Shown in pieces: positions 1-8,418 of a stretch of 64,000 nt of DNA. A model generated the notes under the pieces. It had not been told where the DNA came from, ran no database searches, and saw only the letters and a list, made by a program, of their open reading frames with translations. Origin of the DNA: Bog-950 sp046329495. Its GTDB lineage: Bacteria > Bacteroidota > Bacteroidia > Chitinophagales > LD1. Position 1 is the first letter of the stretch. Each line of letters starts with the position of its first letter. Both the position numbers and the translations under genes were made by a program. Where the stretch lies: contig JAXLUO010000008.1 of assembly GCA_046329495.1 (NCBI GenBank), positions 90,804-154,803 of the forward strand, read 5' to 3'.

Positions 1-1266
1 GCCTGCGGTGTGCCTGCACAAACCTGGGTTAGCAGCATCGAGCCTTCGCGCTTCGATAAAAATGTGGTGTATGCCACGTTTGATAACCACATGTACGGCG
101 ATGTAAAAACCTATGTGGCCCGCAGTAACGACATGGGTAAAACCTGGACGATGTTACGCAGCGATGTATTTAAAGGCCATGCACATAAAATAAGGGAGGA
201 TATTGTAAGCAAGGACCTGTTGTTCTTGGGCACTGAAATGGGTTTATATACCAGCATTGATGGTGGTGCAAATTGGACACAAATGAAAGCGCACATACCT
301 GAATACTGCCTGGTGCGCGATATGGTGATTGATCCTAAAACCAACGATTTGATATTGGCTACACACGGCCGTGGTATTTTGATTGTGGATGATATTTCGC
401 CGTTGCGTAAAATTAATGCGCAGTTATTGGCCAGCGACGTGCAGTATATACCATCGCGTCCAACACCTGTTACTAATGGCCACTACGGACAAGGTTGGCC
501 CGATGCAGGTGGCTTTGTGGGCCCTAACAGCAGCGAAGAAGCGCCCATTGCTTATTACTTGAAACAGCGCGTAAACAGCGGTTCGGTAACCGTACAGATC
601 TTCGACCAAAAAGGCAATAAACTGGTAGAATTACCCGGCACCAAACGCAAAGGATTAAACAAAATTACCTGGAACATGCGCGTGGCCCCGCCTCGTGTAG
701 CCGAAGGCGGTTCTAAGGCTGATTGGGCCAGCACCGTAGGCCCTATGGTAAGCGAAGGCAAATACAAAGTGCGTATCGTAGTAAATGACCTGAGCAGCGA
801 AGGCGAACTGGATTTGATTGACGACCCTCATGGTTCTTTCACTAAGCAGGAAAAGGAAGAGAACCGCGCTGCCGTGGAACGTGTTACCCGCATGCACGAG
901 GAACTGGCCGTGGTAATGGATTCATTGCTGAGCGAAGAAAAGCAGATCAAGGAAACCAAGGATCTTTCGCCGGTAATTAAGGAATACTACGATAGCTTAG
1001 AGGCTATTCGTAAGTCGTTAGTGCCGGTTAAAGAAGGCAATAATGTGCTGTTTGTAGATGAAGAAAACCTGCGCGAAAAGGTGAGTGACATTTACTGGGG
1101 CGTTAACTTTTACGAAGGCAAACCAACCACCTCGCAACAGGAAGGCTTAAACACCCTGCAAAAGGAGATGAACGAGGCCCGCACAAAAATTGAGGACAGG
1201 AAGAAAACCTACCGGCCGAAAGTAAAGGCGGAGTTGAAGCGTTTAGGTAGAAATGAGCCTTATTAA
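1..1266 (+). CDS. sortilin-like (VPS10/BNR) glycosyl hydrolase family protein, 3' part
   Basis: The gene enters from the left edge, so the N-terminus is missing; the frame is open from base 1 and stops at 1264-1266. The first visible part has BNR-like Asp-box strands (SNDMGKTW and SIDGGANW) followed by a HGRG motif (ATHGRGILIVDD), typical of the end of the seven-bladed propeller in the large sortilin/VPS10-type family common in Bacteroidota. After the propeller come a beta-rich segment (about residues 180-280 of the visible part) and a Lys/Glu-rich helical tail. No T9SS sorting domain is seen at the C-terminus. Family members are secreted or periplasmic; the substrate is unknown and the glycosidase label is weak. 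Confidence 0.75.
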   Translation, partial: ACGVPAQTWVSSIEPSRFDKNVVYATFDNHMYGDVKTYVARSNDMGKTWTMLRSDVFKGHAHKIREDIVSKDLLFLGTEMGLYTSIDGGANWTQMKAHIPEYCLVRDMVIDPKTNDLILATHGRGILIVDDISPLRKINAQLLASDVQYIPSRPTPVTNGHYGQGWPDAGGFVGPNSSEEAPIAYYLKQRVNSGSVTVQIFDQKGNKLVELPGTKRKGLNKITWNMRVAPPRVAEGGSKADWASTVGPMVSEGKYKVRIVVNDLSSEGELDLIDDPHGSFTKQEKEENRAAVERVTRMHEELAVVMDSLLSEEKQIKETKDLSPVIKEYYDSLEAIRKSLVPVKEGNNVLFVDEENLREKVSDIYWGVNFYEGKPTTSQQEGLNTLQKEMNEARTKIEDRKKTYRPKVKAELKRLGRNEPY

Positions 1267-1364
1267 GCCAAAGATTTATTAAAATCCGCTCATTAGCAGC
1301 TACAGGGCTGCTAAAATTGTGGTTTGAGCAATAATAGTTCTCTGGTCTTTTTTATTTTCAGGCG

Positions 1365-2009
1365 ATGAATCTCGCATCCAAAATTGACCACACCCTGCTT
1401 AAAGCCGACGCCTCGGAAAAAGAGGTAAAGAAATTATGTGCGGAAGCTAAACAATATGGCTTTGCAGCGGTTTGCATACCGCCTTATTATGTACGTAAGT
1501 GCAAGGGGTGGTTACGCGATACCAATGTCAAAATTGCAACAGTGGTAGGTTTCCCGCTGGGATACACCCATACACCTGCAAAAGTTGAAGAAGCACGCCG
1601 GGCCATTGATGAAGGGGCGGATGAAATTGACATGGTAATCAATATTATAGCCCTTAAGGCGGGCGATTTAAATTACCTCCGCAACGAGTTAACCAGCGTA
1701 GCTACCATTACCCAGCTAAGGGGGGGTAAGCTCAAAGTTATTCTGGAAACCGGCTTGTTAACCGATGCCGAGATAATTACGGCATGCGAATTGTGTAAGG
1801 AAATGACAGTAGACTTTGTTAAAACATCTACCGGCTTTGTGCAGCCCGGTGCTACAGTAGAGGTAATTAAATTGCTGCGTGCTAATCTGCCTAAGTCTAT
1901 AAAAATTAAAGCTTCAGGCGGCATCCGCGATAAGGAGTTCGCCGAAAAGCTGGTTGAGGCGGGGGCCGACCGCCTGGGATGTTCTGCAAGTGTAAGTATA
2001 GTATCATGA
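1365..2009 (+). CDS. deoC: deoxyribose-phosphate aldolase
   Basis: Reversibly cleaves 2-deoxyribose 5-phosphate to glyceraldehyde 3-phosphate and acetaldehyde in deoxynucleoside catabolism; cytosolic class I aldolase. The 214-residue TIM barrel is a usual length. The Schiff-base lysine is K153 in VKTSTGF, with the assisting lysine K182 in IKASGGIR and acidic D89 in DEIDMVIN. The N-terminal IDHTLLKAD signature is also present. The stop codon overlaps the start of the next gene (ATGA at 2006-2009), so the SPOR protein is probably translationally coupled. All catalytic residues are present. Confidence 0.95.
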   Translation: MNLASKIDHTLLKADASEKEVKKLCAEAKQYGFAAVCIPPYYVRKCKGWLRDTNVKIATVVGFPLGYTHTPAKVEEARRAIDEGADEIDMVINIIALKAGDLNYLRNELTSVATITQLRGGKLKVILETGLLTDAEIITACELCKEMTVDFVKTSTGFVQPGATVEVIKLLRANLPKSIKIKASGGIRDKEFAEKLVEAGADRLGCSASVSIVS

Positions 2010-2407
2010 GAAGTTTGATTTTAATAGTGTGCTTAATAGTAGGTGGCGGAAGCCTGTTTGCCCAGGATAGTACTGCTCTTTCTCCGGGAAATTACACCCT
2101 GGTTGCTGATAGCAGCTTTCTCCGGCTTACGGAGGATTACAAAGCCTATAATAAAAAAAGCGATGTAGTAGATGGATATCGTATCCAGGTAACTTATACC
2201 GATGTACGAACCGATATATATAACAGCAAAGGCAGAATGTATCAGGAATTTCCTGATATACCTTCCTATGTAGAATACGAACAGCCCTATTATAAGCTGC
2301 GCCTCGGGGATTTCCGGACACGTTTGGATGCCACCTATTACCTGCAACAGGTAATACTTTTATATCCCGGTGCATTTATCGTTAAGGATAAAGTGAAGTT
2401 GCGTTAG
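2006..2407 (+). CDS. SPOR domain-containing exported protein
   Basis: A 133-residue protein with an N-terminal signal peptide (MRSLILIVCLIVGGGSLFAQ, cleavage expected after AQ) and a C-terminal SPOR-like domain from about residue 50. The segments GYRIQVTYTD, YYKLRLGDFRTRLDA and YPGAFIVKDKVKL match the pattern of small Bacteroidota SPOR proteins. SPOR domains bind denuded peptidoglycan glycan strands, so a periplasmic cell-wall role is inferred. I chose the ATG at 2006 over upstream in-frame codons because it gives a clean signal peptide and a 4-nt overlap with deoC. Link to deoC function is not evident beyond operon position. Confidence 0.8.
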   Translation: MRSLILIVCLIVGGGSLFAQDSTALSPGNYTLVADSSFLRLTEDYKAYNKKSDVVDGYRIQVTYTDVRTDIYNSKGRMYQEFPDIPSYVEYEQPYYKLRLGDFRTRLDATYYLQQVILLYPGAFIVKDKVKLR

Positions 2408-2423
2408 TATCAACTTGCCGGGG

Positions 2424-2453
2424 TTGCCGTAGCCGGGGCTTTTCCTATTTTCG
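2424..2453 (+). promoter_or_regulatory. Bacteroidota-type promoter for the carbamoyltransferase gene
   Basis: TTG at 2424-2426, 19-nt spacer, then TATTTTCG at 2446-2453, close to the group consensus TAnnTTTG. The ATG follows 8 nt later, so the mRNA would have a very short leader. Confidence 0.5.
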
Positions 2454-2460
2454 CCCCTTC

Positions 2461-4323
2461 ATGACCATACTCGGTATTTCTGCATTTTACCATGACTCAG
2501 CCGCTGCTGTTATTCAGGACGGAAAGATTATAGCTGCTGCTCAGGAAGAACGCTTTACCCGCATTAAGCACGATTCGGCTTTCCCGGTAAATGCGGTTAA
2601 GTTCTGCTTAAAGTATGCCGGAACGGATATCAATGAGCTTGATGCTATCGTATTTTATGATAAACCCTTACTGAAATTTGAGCGCCTGCTGGAAACCTAT
2701 TACGGTTTTGCGCCACGCGGTGTAGTATCATTCCTGCAATCAATACCGGTTTGGGTGCGCGAAAAAATGTTCCTTAAAAAGGTATTGCACGAGGAGTTAG
2801 GTAAAGTTGAGGGTTACAAAAAAGGAAGTGTAAAGTTTCTTTTTCCGGAACATCACCTCTCGCATGCGGCCAGTGCTTTTTATTCTTCACCCTATCAGCA
2901 GGCTGCTATACTTACTATTGATGGGGTGGGAGAGTGGGCTACAGCAAGTATTGGTGTTGGCCGTGGCAATAGCATCGAGATATTAAAGGAGTTGCGTTTT
3001 CCGCACTCGGTGGGTTTATTGTATTCAGCCTTTACTTACTTTTTAGGGTTTAAGGTAAACAGCGGCGAGTATAAGCTGATGGGACTTGCACCCTATGGCA
3101 ATCCCGATTCACCAAAGATCACCGAATACATTCGTATTATAAAGGAGCAACTGGTTGATATAAAAGAGGATGGTTCGCTCTGGTTAAATCAGGACTACTT
3201 TAACTATGCCACGGGCTTGCGCATGGTGTACGACGATAAGTGGGCAAAGCTCTTTGGTTTTAAGCGCAGAAACGAAGAAGATGATCTGGAGCAACACCAT
3301 TGCGACCTGGGCTTTGCGATACAACAGGTTACTGAAGAGATAGTACAAAAGATGGCAGTGGAGGCTAAGCGCTTAACAGGTTGCGATTACTTGTGCATGG
3401 CAGGTGGCGTGGCGCTTAACTGTGTAGCCAATGGTAAACTGCTTCGCTCTAAAATCTTTAAGGATATCTTTATTCAACCTGCAGCCGGTGATGCCGGCGG
3501 TGCTTTAGGCGCAGCCCAGGCTGCTTATTACATCCATTTTAATAAGGAGCGTTACCCCTGCACCACACAAGATGAAATGCAAGGCGCTTATCTCGGTCCG
3601 CAATTCAGCGATTTAGATATTGAACTGGACCTTAAAAAGTATAAAGCCAACTATCAATATTTCGAGAGGTTTGATGACTTAAGCAATACTGTTGCCGACC
3701 TGGTTAACAGCGGTAATGTAATAGGGTGGTTTCAGGGCCGCATGGAGTTCGGCCCGCGTGCTTTGGGTAACCGAAGCATCTTAGGCGATGCCCGTAACCC
3801 CGAAATGCAGAAGAAGCTGAACCTGAAAATTAAATACCGCGAAGGTTTCCGTCCTTTTGCTCCTTCGGTAAAAGCCGAAGCCGCGCAGGATTACTTTGAC
3901 TTAGATACAGCTTCGCCCTACATGCTGATCGTAGCTCCGGTTAAGGAGAGTCATCGCAAACCGATGCCGGCTAATTATAATAGCCTGCCGTTATTGGAAC
4001 GCCTGTATATACTTCGTTCCGATCTGCCGGCAATTACGCATATCGATTTTTCGGCGCGCGTACAAACCATCCATAAAGAAACCAACGAGCGCTACTGGAA
4101 ACTGCTGGATACCTTTCAACAGAAAACCGGTTATGGCGTAATGGTAAACACCAGCTTTAACGTACGCGGCGAGCCGCCTGTATGCACACCCGATGATGCC
4201 TACAAATGCTTTATGCGCACCGAAATGGATTATCTTGTGGTAGGGAACTACTTGTTACAAAAGAGCACTCAACCTGCATGGAAAGAGCAGGACGATTGGA
4301 AAAAAGAGTTTAAACTGGATTAA
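2461..4323 (+). CDS. carbamoyltransferase (NodU/CmcH/SxtI family)
   Basis: A 620-residue enzyme that would transfer a carbamoyl group from carbamoyl phosphate via carbamoyl-adenylate to an acceptor hydroxyl. Domains: N-terminal Kae1-like ASKHA-fold domain with GISAFYHDSAA at the start and the metal-binding HHLSHA motif at residues 131-136, then AGGVALN, and a C-terminal carbamoyl-transfer domain containing GRMEFGPRALGNRSI. Full length and intact. The acceptor cannot be told from sequence; related enzymes modify nodulation factors, antibiotics and saxitoxin. It is followed 9 nt later by a DUF5989 gene and then an SxtJ-like gene, a recurring trio that suggests a membrane-associated product. Confidence 0.9.
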   Translation: MTILGISAFYHDSAAAVIQDGKIIAAAQEERFTRIKHDSAFPVNAVKFCLKYAGTDINELDAIVFYDKPLLKFERLLETYYGFAPRGVVSFLQSIPVWVREKMFLKKVLHEELGKVEGYKKGSVKFLFPEHHLSHAASAFYSSPYQQAAILTIDGVGEWATASIGVGRGNSIEILKELRFPHSVGLLYSAFTYFLGFKVNSGEYKLMGLAPYGNPDSPKITEYIRIIKEQLVDIKEDGSLWLNQDYFNYATGLRMVYDDKWAKLFGFKRRNEEDDLEQHHCDLGFAIQQVTEEIVQKMAVEAKRLTGCDYLCMAGGVALNCVANGKLLRSKIFKDIFIQPAAGDAGGALGAAQAAYYIHFNKERYPCTTQDEMQGAYLGPQFSDLDIELDLKKYKANYQYFERFDDLSNTVADLVNSGNVIGWFQGRMEFGPRALGNRSILGDARNPEMQKKLNLKIKYREGFRPFAPSVKAEAAQDYFDLDTASPYMLIVAPVKESHRKPMPANYNSLPLLERLYILRSDLPAITHIDFSARVQTIHKETNERYWKLLDTFQQKTGYGVMVNTSFNVRGEPPVCTPDDAYKCFMRTEMDYLVVGNYLLQKSTQPAWKEQDDWKKEFKLD

Positions 4324-4332
4324 TAAAGAACA

Positions 4333-4482
4333 ATGGATTTTTTAAAAGACCTCTGGCTGTTTTTAAAGGAGCGCAAAAAATGGTGGCTATTGCCGGTAAT
4401 AGTGGTGCTGCTGCTTATTGGTGTGCTTATTGTATTTGGTGGCGGTTCGGCCATGGCCCCCTTTATTTACACCCTGTTTTAG
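4333..4482 (+). CDS. DUF5989 small membrane protein (SxtK-like)
   Basis: A 49-residue protein. It begins MDFLKDLWLFLKERKKWW, followed by one hydrophobic span (LLPVIVVLLLIGVLIVF) and the conserved ending GSAMAPFIYTLF, the pattern of DUF5989. It sits 9 nt after the carbamoyltransferase stop and 1 nt before the SxtJ-like start. Proteins of this kind accompany NodU/SxtI-type carbamoyltransferases in many genomes; no function is known to me. The amphipathic N-terminus plus single membrane span suggests a scaffold or anchor, which is inference. Confidence 0.8.
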   Translation: MDFLKDLWLFLKERKKWWLLPVIVVLLLIGVLIVFGGGSAMAPFIYTLF

Positions 4483-4483
4483 T

Positions 4484-4882
4484 ATGAAACCTAAACTAAC
4501 GCGCGAAAAAGAACTTGAAACCATCCTCACCATCTGTGTGGGCCTGGTAGTTATTTTCTTTATCAGCGAACGGCAATTGCTGGCCGGCACGCACAAAAAG
4601 GCCTTGCTTACTGTTGCTGTGTTGATTGGTGCTATAGGCTTGTTCTCGAACCTGCTTACAAGCTATGTAGCCATGGCCTGGATGAAGCTAAGCGAAGTGT
4701 TGGGAGCCATTATGCCTAAAATTATTTTAAGCATTGTCTTCTTCCTGTTCCTGTTTCCGGTAGCATTGTTAATGCGCCTGTTCTCGAAAACCAACTTATT
4801 GCAACTTAAGAAGGAAAAGGATAGCTACTATTTTGCCCGCAACCATACCTATACGGCCAAGGATCTGGAACAGATCTGGTAG
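4484..4882 (+). CDS. SxtJ-family membrane protein
   Basis: A 132-residue integral membrane protein. The start MKPKLTREKELETIL is chosen at 4484, 1 nt after the DUF5989 stop; an upstream in-frame GTG would overlap that gene. Membrane spans are visible at about residues 14-28, 41-58 and 77-99 (IILSIVFFLFLFPVALLMRLF), followed by a polar tail with KKEKDSYYFARNH, typical of SxtJ homologues. Genes of this type neighbour SxtI-like carbamoyltransferases, including in saxitoxin clusters where the role of SxtJ is unresolved. A joint role with the two upstream genes is inferred from spacing and conservation. Confidence 0.8.
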   Translation: MKPKLTREKELETILTICVGLVVIFFISERQLLAGTHKKALLTVAVLIGAIGLFSNLLTSYVAMAWMKLSEVLGAIMPKIILSIVFFLFLFPVALLMRLFSKTNLLQLKKEKDSYYFARNHTYTAKDLEQIW

Positions 4883-4897
4883 CCTTACTTATGAGCA

Positions 4898-4930
4898 TAA
4901 AAAAAAAGCGGCCCTGGGGCCGCTTTTTTA
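4898..4930. terminator. bidirectional terminator between sxtJ-like gene and tsf
   Basis: GC-rich stem GCGGCCC/GGGCCGC at 4908-4923, preceded by an A-tract and followed by a T-tract, so it can stop transcription from both converging operons. Confidence 0.85.
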
Positions 4931-4948
4931 GTTTTATCGGGAAGCGAA

Positions 4949-5785
4949 TTACTTCGCGCCTTTTTCTACACGTTTGAAAGCAACAACAGTTAAACCGCTT
5001 TCAGCAGCGCCTAACACTTGCTGAACAGTTTTGCTGCCGTCTTTTACGAAAGCCTGGGTTAAAAGGGTATTTTCCTTAATGAAAGTGTTAGCAGCGCCTT
5101 CAGCAATTTTATCCAGAATGTTCTCCGGCTTGCCGGCAGCAGCAGCTTTTTCGCGGGCTACAGCCTTTTCGCGCTCTAATACTTCGGCAGGTACGCCGCT
5201 GGCATCAACTGCAGCTGGGTTCATAGCAGCAATTTGCATAGCCACATCTTTACCTACGGTTGTTACAGCATCGTTTAATGGCTTGTTAAGGGCCACTAAT
5301 ACTCCAATTTTATTACCCATGTGGTTGTAAGCTACAACGCCTTCGCCTTCTACACGTTCAAAAGCTGATACGGCAATCAATTCGCCGATAGCAGATACTT
5401 TCTCCTGTACGGCATCCTTTACGGTGCTGCCGCCAATGTTCAGGGCTAATACGTCGTCGATGGTTTTTGAACCTGCTGCTAAAGCTGCTTCAGCAATAGC
5501 GTTAGCCAGTTTACCGAAGTCTTCGTTTTTCGCAACAAAGTCAGTTTCGCATGATAAGTAAACGGCTACACCGCTCTTGTTATCAGCGCTGGTTTTAGCA
5601 ATAACCAAACCTTCACCTGCTGAACGGCCTGCACGCAGTTCGGCAACTTTAGCGCCTTTTTTGCGCAGGTAGTCAATTGCCTTTTGAATATCGCCACCGG
5701 CTTCGGTAAGCGCTTTTTTGCAATCCATTAAACCGGCACCTGTAAGGTTGCGCAGTTCATTTACTTGAGATGCAGTAATTGTCAT
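4949..5785 (-). CDS. tsf: translation elongation factor Ts
   Basis: Nucleotide exchange factor for EF-Tu. 278 residues, a normal length. An N-terminal UBA-like domain (VNELRNLTGAGLMDCKKAL) is followed by the core domain with the TDFVAKN motif whose Asp-Phe intrudes at the EF-Tu Mg/GTP site. It is the last gene of the rplM-rpsI-rpsB-tsf order and is followed by a bidirectional terminator. The gap to rpsB is 118 nt. Confidence 0.97.
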   Translation of the reverse strand: MTITASQVNELRNLTGAGLMDCKKALTEAGGDIQKAIDYLRKKGAKVAELRAGRSAGEGLVIAKTSADNKSGVAVYLSCETDFVAKNEDFGKLANAIAEAALAAGSKTIDDVLALNIGGSTVKDAVQEKVSAIGELIAVSAFERVEGEGVVAYNHMGNKIGVLVALNKPLNDAVTTVGKDVAMQIAAMNPAAVDASGVPAEVLEREKAVAREKAAAAGKPENILDKIAEGAANTFIKENTLLTQAFVKDGSKTVQQVLGAAESGLTVVAFKRVEKGAK

Positions 5786-5903
5786 GTTATATAGTATTTA
5801 AATGATTATTAAAATTAGTAACCCGCTTGCTTTTTGTGCTTAAATGAAGAAGCCAAGTCGGGTTAAGAACTTGGCGCCTTCATATATTCGGTACTGGTTG
5901 GGC

Positions 5904-6797
5904 TTATTTGCCGGCCGGCTTTTTAAAGCCACCGCCTCTGTTGCCGCCACCGCTGTTACCTGTTCTGCTGCGTCCTGCGCCACCGCCGCCGCTTCCGCGC
6001 TTCTTGCGGCCCTGGCCTTCGCCACCTTCTTCTTCACCAGCAAGTTGCTTATCGAAGTTGTCGTTGTCGAAGTTGTCGTCATCATCCTGATCGGCACCTT
6101 CCTGAGAAGCTGATCTTTCTGCTAAACCTTCTGCAATTGCATCGGCAATGTAGTTGGTTAAAAGTGCGATAGAAGTTGCTGCGTCATCGTTACCCGGGAT
6201 AGCGAAATCTACTTTAGTAGGGTCGCTGTTGGTATCAACAATACCCATGGTATTGATGTTCAAACGCTGGGCTTCTTTCAGCGCGATGTGCTCGTGCATG
6301 ATATCTACCAGGAATAAAGCTGCAGGCACGCGGTTCATGTTAGCCACACCACCTAATACTTTTTCCATTTTCTCTTTCTCGCGGGTTAAAACCAGCTTTT
6401 CTTTCTTGGTTACGCTGTCCAACGTACCATCGTTCAGCATTTTTTCGATGCTCTGCATCTTCTTAATGCTCTTGCGGATGGTAGTGAAGTTGGTCAACAT
6501 ACCACCTAACCAACGCTCGGTAACGTAAGGCATACCAACGCGGGCTGCGGCTTGTTTAACTACTTCTTTTGATTGCTTTTTAGTAGCTACGAACAGAATT
6601 TTACGACCGCTGCGGGCAATGCTCTTGGCAGCGTTAGCTGTTTCTTCCAGCTTTTCGATAGTTCTGTTAAGGTCAATAATGTGAATGCCTTTGATTTCAC
6701 CAAAAATGTATGGTAACATCTTCGGGTTCCATTTGCGGCGCAGGTGACCGAAGTGTACCTGGGCTTCCAATAAGGCTTTATGTTCTGGTCTTTGCAT
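5904..6797 (-). CDS. rpsB: 30S ribosomal protein S2 with acidic/Gly-Arg tail
   Basis: 297 residues counted from the start MQRPEHKALLEAQVHFGHLR; an upstream in-frame ATG at 6822-6824 lies in the spacer and adds residues not seen in S2. The conserved core (HFGHLRRKWNPKM, FVDTNSDP-like VDTNSDPTKVDFAIPGNDD) ends near residue 225. The tail is unusual: an acidic segment (DQDDDDNFDNDNFDK), then a Lys/Arg/Gly/Ser-rich segment ending GGGFKKPAGK. Antisense open frames over this tail are by-products of its codon composition. Confidence 0.95.
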   Translation of the reverse strand: MQRPEHKALLEAQVHFGHLRRKWNPKMLPYIFGEIKGIHIIDLNRTIEKLEETANAAKSIARSGRKILFVATKKQSKEVVKQAAARVGMPYVTERWLGGMLTNFTTIRKSIKKMQSIEKMLNDGTLDSVTKKEKLVLTREKEKMEKVLGGVANMNRVPAALFLVDIMHEHIALKEAQRLNINTMGIVDTNSDPTKVDFAIPGNDDAATSIALLTNYIADAIAEGLAERSASQEGADQDDDDNFDNDNFDKQLAGEEEGGEGQGRKKRGSGGGGAGRSRTGNSGGGNRGGGFKKPAGK

Positions 6798-6827
6798 ATC
6801 GTTTCTATTGATAATGTTATACAATGA

Positions 6828-7211
6828 TTAACGCTTAGAGTATTGTTCTTTCTTACGGGCTTTGCGTAAGCCGGTCTTTTTACGTTCAACCACGCGGGCG
6901 TCGCGGCGCAGTAACTTAGCCTTCTTCAACGAAGGACGTTTTTCCGGATTATCTACAATAAGCGCACGGGCAATTGCCAGTGATACAGCTTCAGCCTGGC
7001 CTTTGATGCCACCACCAAATACATTGATGGAGATATCCAGTTTGCCTTCGCTTTCAGCAGTCTTTAAAGGAGCCTCTACTTTATTCTGGAGGTATACTAC
7101 CGGGAAATACGCGGTGTAGTCCTTGCCGTTGATGGTAATGCTGCCGTTACCTGCTTTAACAGTAGCGCGGGCAACAGATGCTTTTCTTCTTCCTACAGTA
7201 ACTTTTTCCAT
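6828..7211 (-). CDS. rpsI: 30S ribosomal protein S9
   Basis: 127 residues with the S9 signature GGGIKGQAEAVSLAIARAL and the basic C-terminus ending QYSKR, whose last residues reach the P-site tRNA. It follows rplM by 37 nt in the usual L13-S9 pairing and is followed by rpsB. Full length and unremarkable. Confidence 0.97.
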   Translation of the reverse strand: MEKVTVGRRKASVARATVKAGNGSITINGKDYTAYFPVVYLQNKVEAPLKTAESEGKLDISINVFGGGIKGQAEAVSLAIARALIVDNPEKRPSLKKAKLLRRDARVVERKKTGLRKARKKEQYSKR

Positions 7212-7248
7212 TGTTGGATTTTAATTTTAGGATTTAGCAATAAGCCAA

Positions 7249-7689
7249 CTATACCAGTTGCTTTGGTTTGTTAACTAAATGCGGATGTTCGGCTCCTTCG
7301 TAAATAAATAACTTACCGAACATCTTGCGGCCTAATGAACTTTTAGGAAGCATGCCTTTTACAGCGTGTTCAATCAGTTTGTTTGGGTTCTTCTCAATCA
7401 TCTCCTTTGGAGTGGTGTGACGTTGACCGCCGGGGTTGCCGGTGTAACGAACCAGGAAACGATCAGTCATTTTTTTACCGGTCATACGCACTTTGGCGCT
7501 GTTGATTACGATTACGAAATCGCCGGTGTCAACATTCGGAGTAAAGGTTGGCTTGTGTTTGCCGCGCAGAACTGCAGCTACTTTAGATACCATACGGCCC
7601 AAAGTTTGCCCTTCTGCATCCACAATAAACCACTCGCGCTTTAATTCGCTTGCTTTTACTGTGCGGGTGCTATAACTGCGTGATTGCAT
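7249..7689 (-). CDS. rplM: 50S ribosomal protein L13
   Basis: 146 residues; contains the L13 features WFIVDAEGQTLGRM and GMLPKSSLGRKMF. First gene of the minus-strand L13-S9-S2-EF-Ts operon; a good Bacteroidota-type promoter lies about 40-70 nt upstream (7729-7759, minus strand). Confidence 0.97.
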   Translation of the reverse strand: MQSRSYSTRTVKASELKREWFIVDAEGQTLGRMVSKVAAVLRGKHKPTFTPNVDTGDFVIVINSAKVRMTGKKMTDRFLVRYTGNPGGQRHTTPKEMIEKNPNKLIEHAVKGMLPKSSLGRKMFGKLFIYEGAEHPHLVNKPKQLV

Positions 7690-7728
7690 ATTGTTTTCTT
7701 TTTAGTAATCTTTTTCTGAAAAGGAGCG

Positions 7729-7759
7729 CAAATGTAGAATTACCACCCGCATTTACCAA
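7729..7759 (-). promoter_or_regulatory. promoter of rplM-rpsI-rpsB-tsf
   Basis: On the minus strand: TTG (7759-7757), 20-nt spacer, perfect TACATTTG -7 box (7736-7729). Confidence 0.65.
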
Positions 7760-7905
7760 CTATTCGCTTTAAATATTTCAAGAGGCCTTTGTAACTAACT
7801 GAAAATCAATAAATATTTTGGTGTTAAATTTTCGAAGTGCCCGGCCTGCAGCAATAAATCCGAACTAATTGCACCTTTGGAACGTTCTTTTTAAAACATT
7901 CCGCT

Positions 7906-8373
7906 ATGATAGTTCGCATCGCAATTGCCGTATTTATATGCCTTTCGGCAGGTTTCCTGTCGGGCCTGGTAACCACTAATGCCATCGAAACATGGTATGC
8001 AACACTTAACAAACCATCGTTTAACCCGCCAAACTGGCTTTTGGGGCCGGTTTGGACCGTCCTCTATATTATAATGGGTATCGCCGCGGGCCTGGTTTGG
8101 AACAAGGGCACCGAAAACCCCCATGTGCGGTTAGCGCTTAGTGCATTTGTATTCCAGTTGGGTTTAAATGCCATGTGGTCTATCATCTTCTTCGGCATGA
8201 AAATGCCCGGATTGGCACTTGCCGAAAACGTACTCCTTTGGCTTTCCATCGCCGGATGTATCTTTCTATTCAGCAAGGTAAGCAAACCGGCGGCCTGGTT
8301 ATTAGTGCCTTATATTGCCTGGGTAAGTTTCGCTATTGTGCTCAATTACTTCCTGTGGTCGTTAAACCGCTAA
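7906..8373 (+). CDS. tspO: TspO/MBR family membrane protein
   Basis: 155 residues with five hydrophobic spans at roughly 3-23, 46-66, 76-96, 102-120 and 127-150. The Trp-rich family signatures are present: WYATLNKPSFNPPNW near the first loop, GPVWTVLYIIMGIA in helix 2 and LNYFLWSLN at the end. TspO proteins bind tetrapyrroles and can act as sensors or degrade porphyrins; the exact role here is unknown. It is transcribed away from rplM. The motif CACCTTTG at 7872-7879 resembles a -7 box with one mismatch. Confidence 0.9.
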   Translation: MIVRIAIAVFICLSAGFLSGLVTTNAIETWYATLNKPSFNPPNWLLGPVWTVLYIIMGIAAGLVWNKGTENPHVRLALSAFVFQLGLNAMWSIIFFGMKMPGLALAENVLLWLSIAGCIFLFSKVSKPAAWLLVPYIAWVSFAIVLNYFLWSLNR

Positions 8374-8418
8374 CAGGGCTTTGCGGCTAATAATTACCTT
8401 AGCTGCAAGCATTGTAGC

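Noticed and set aside
5844..6113. Plus-strand open frames antisense to the rpsB tail
   Set aside because: They mirror the low-complexity Gly/Arg and Asp-rich codons of the S2 tail and show only Pro- or Ala/Val-rich low-complexity sequence.
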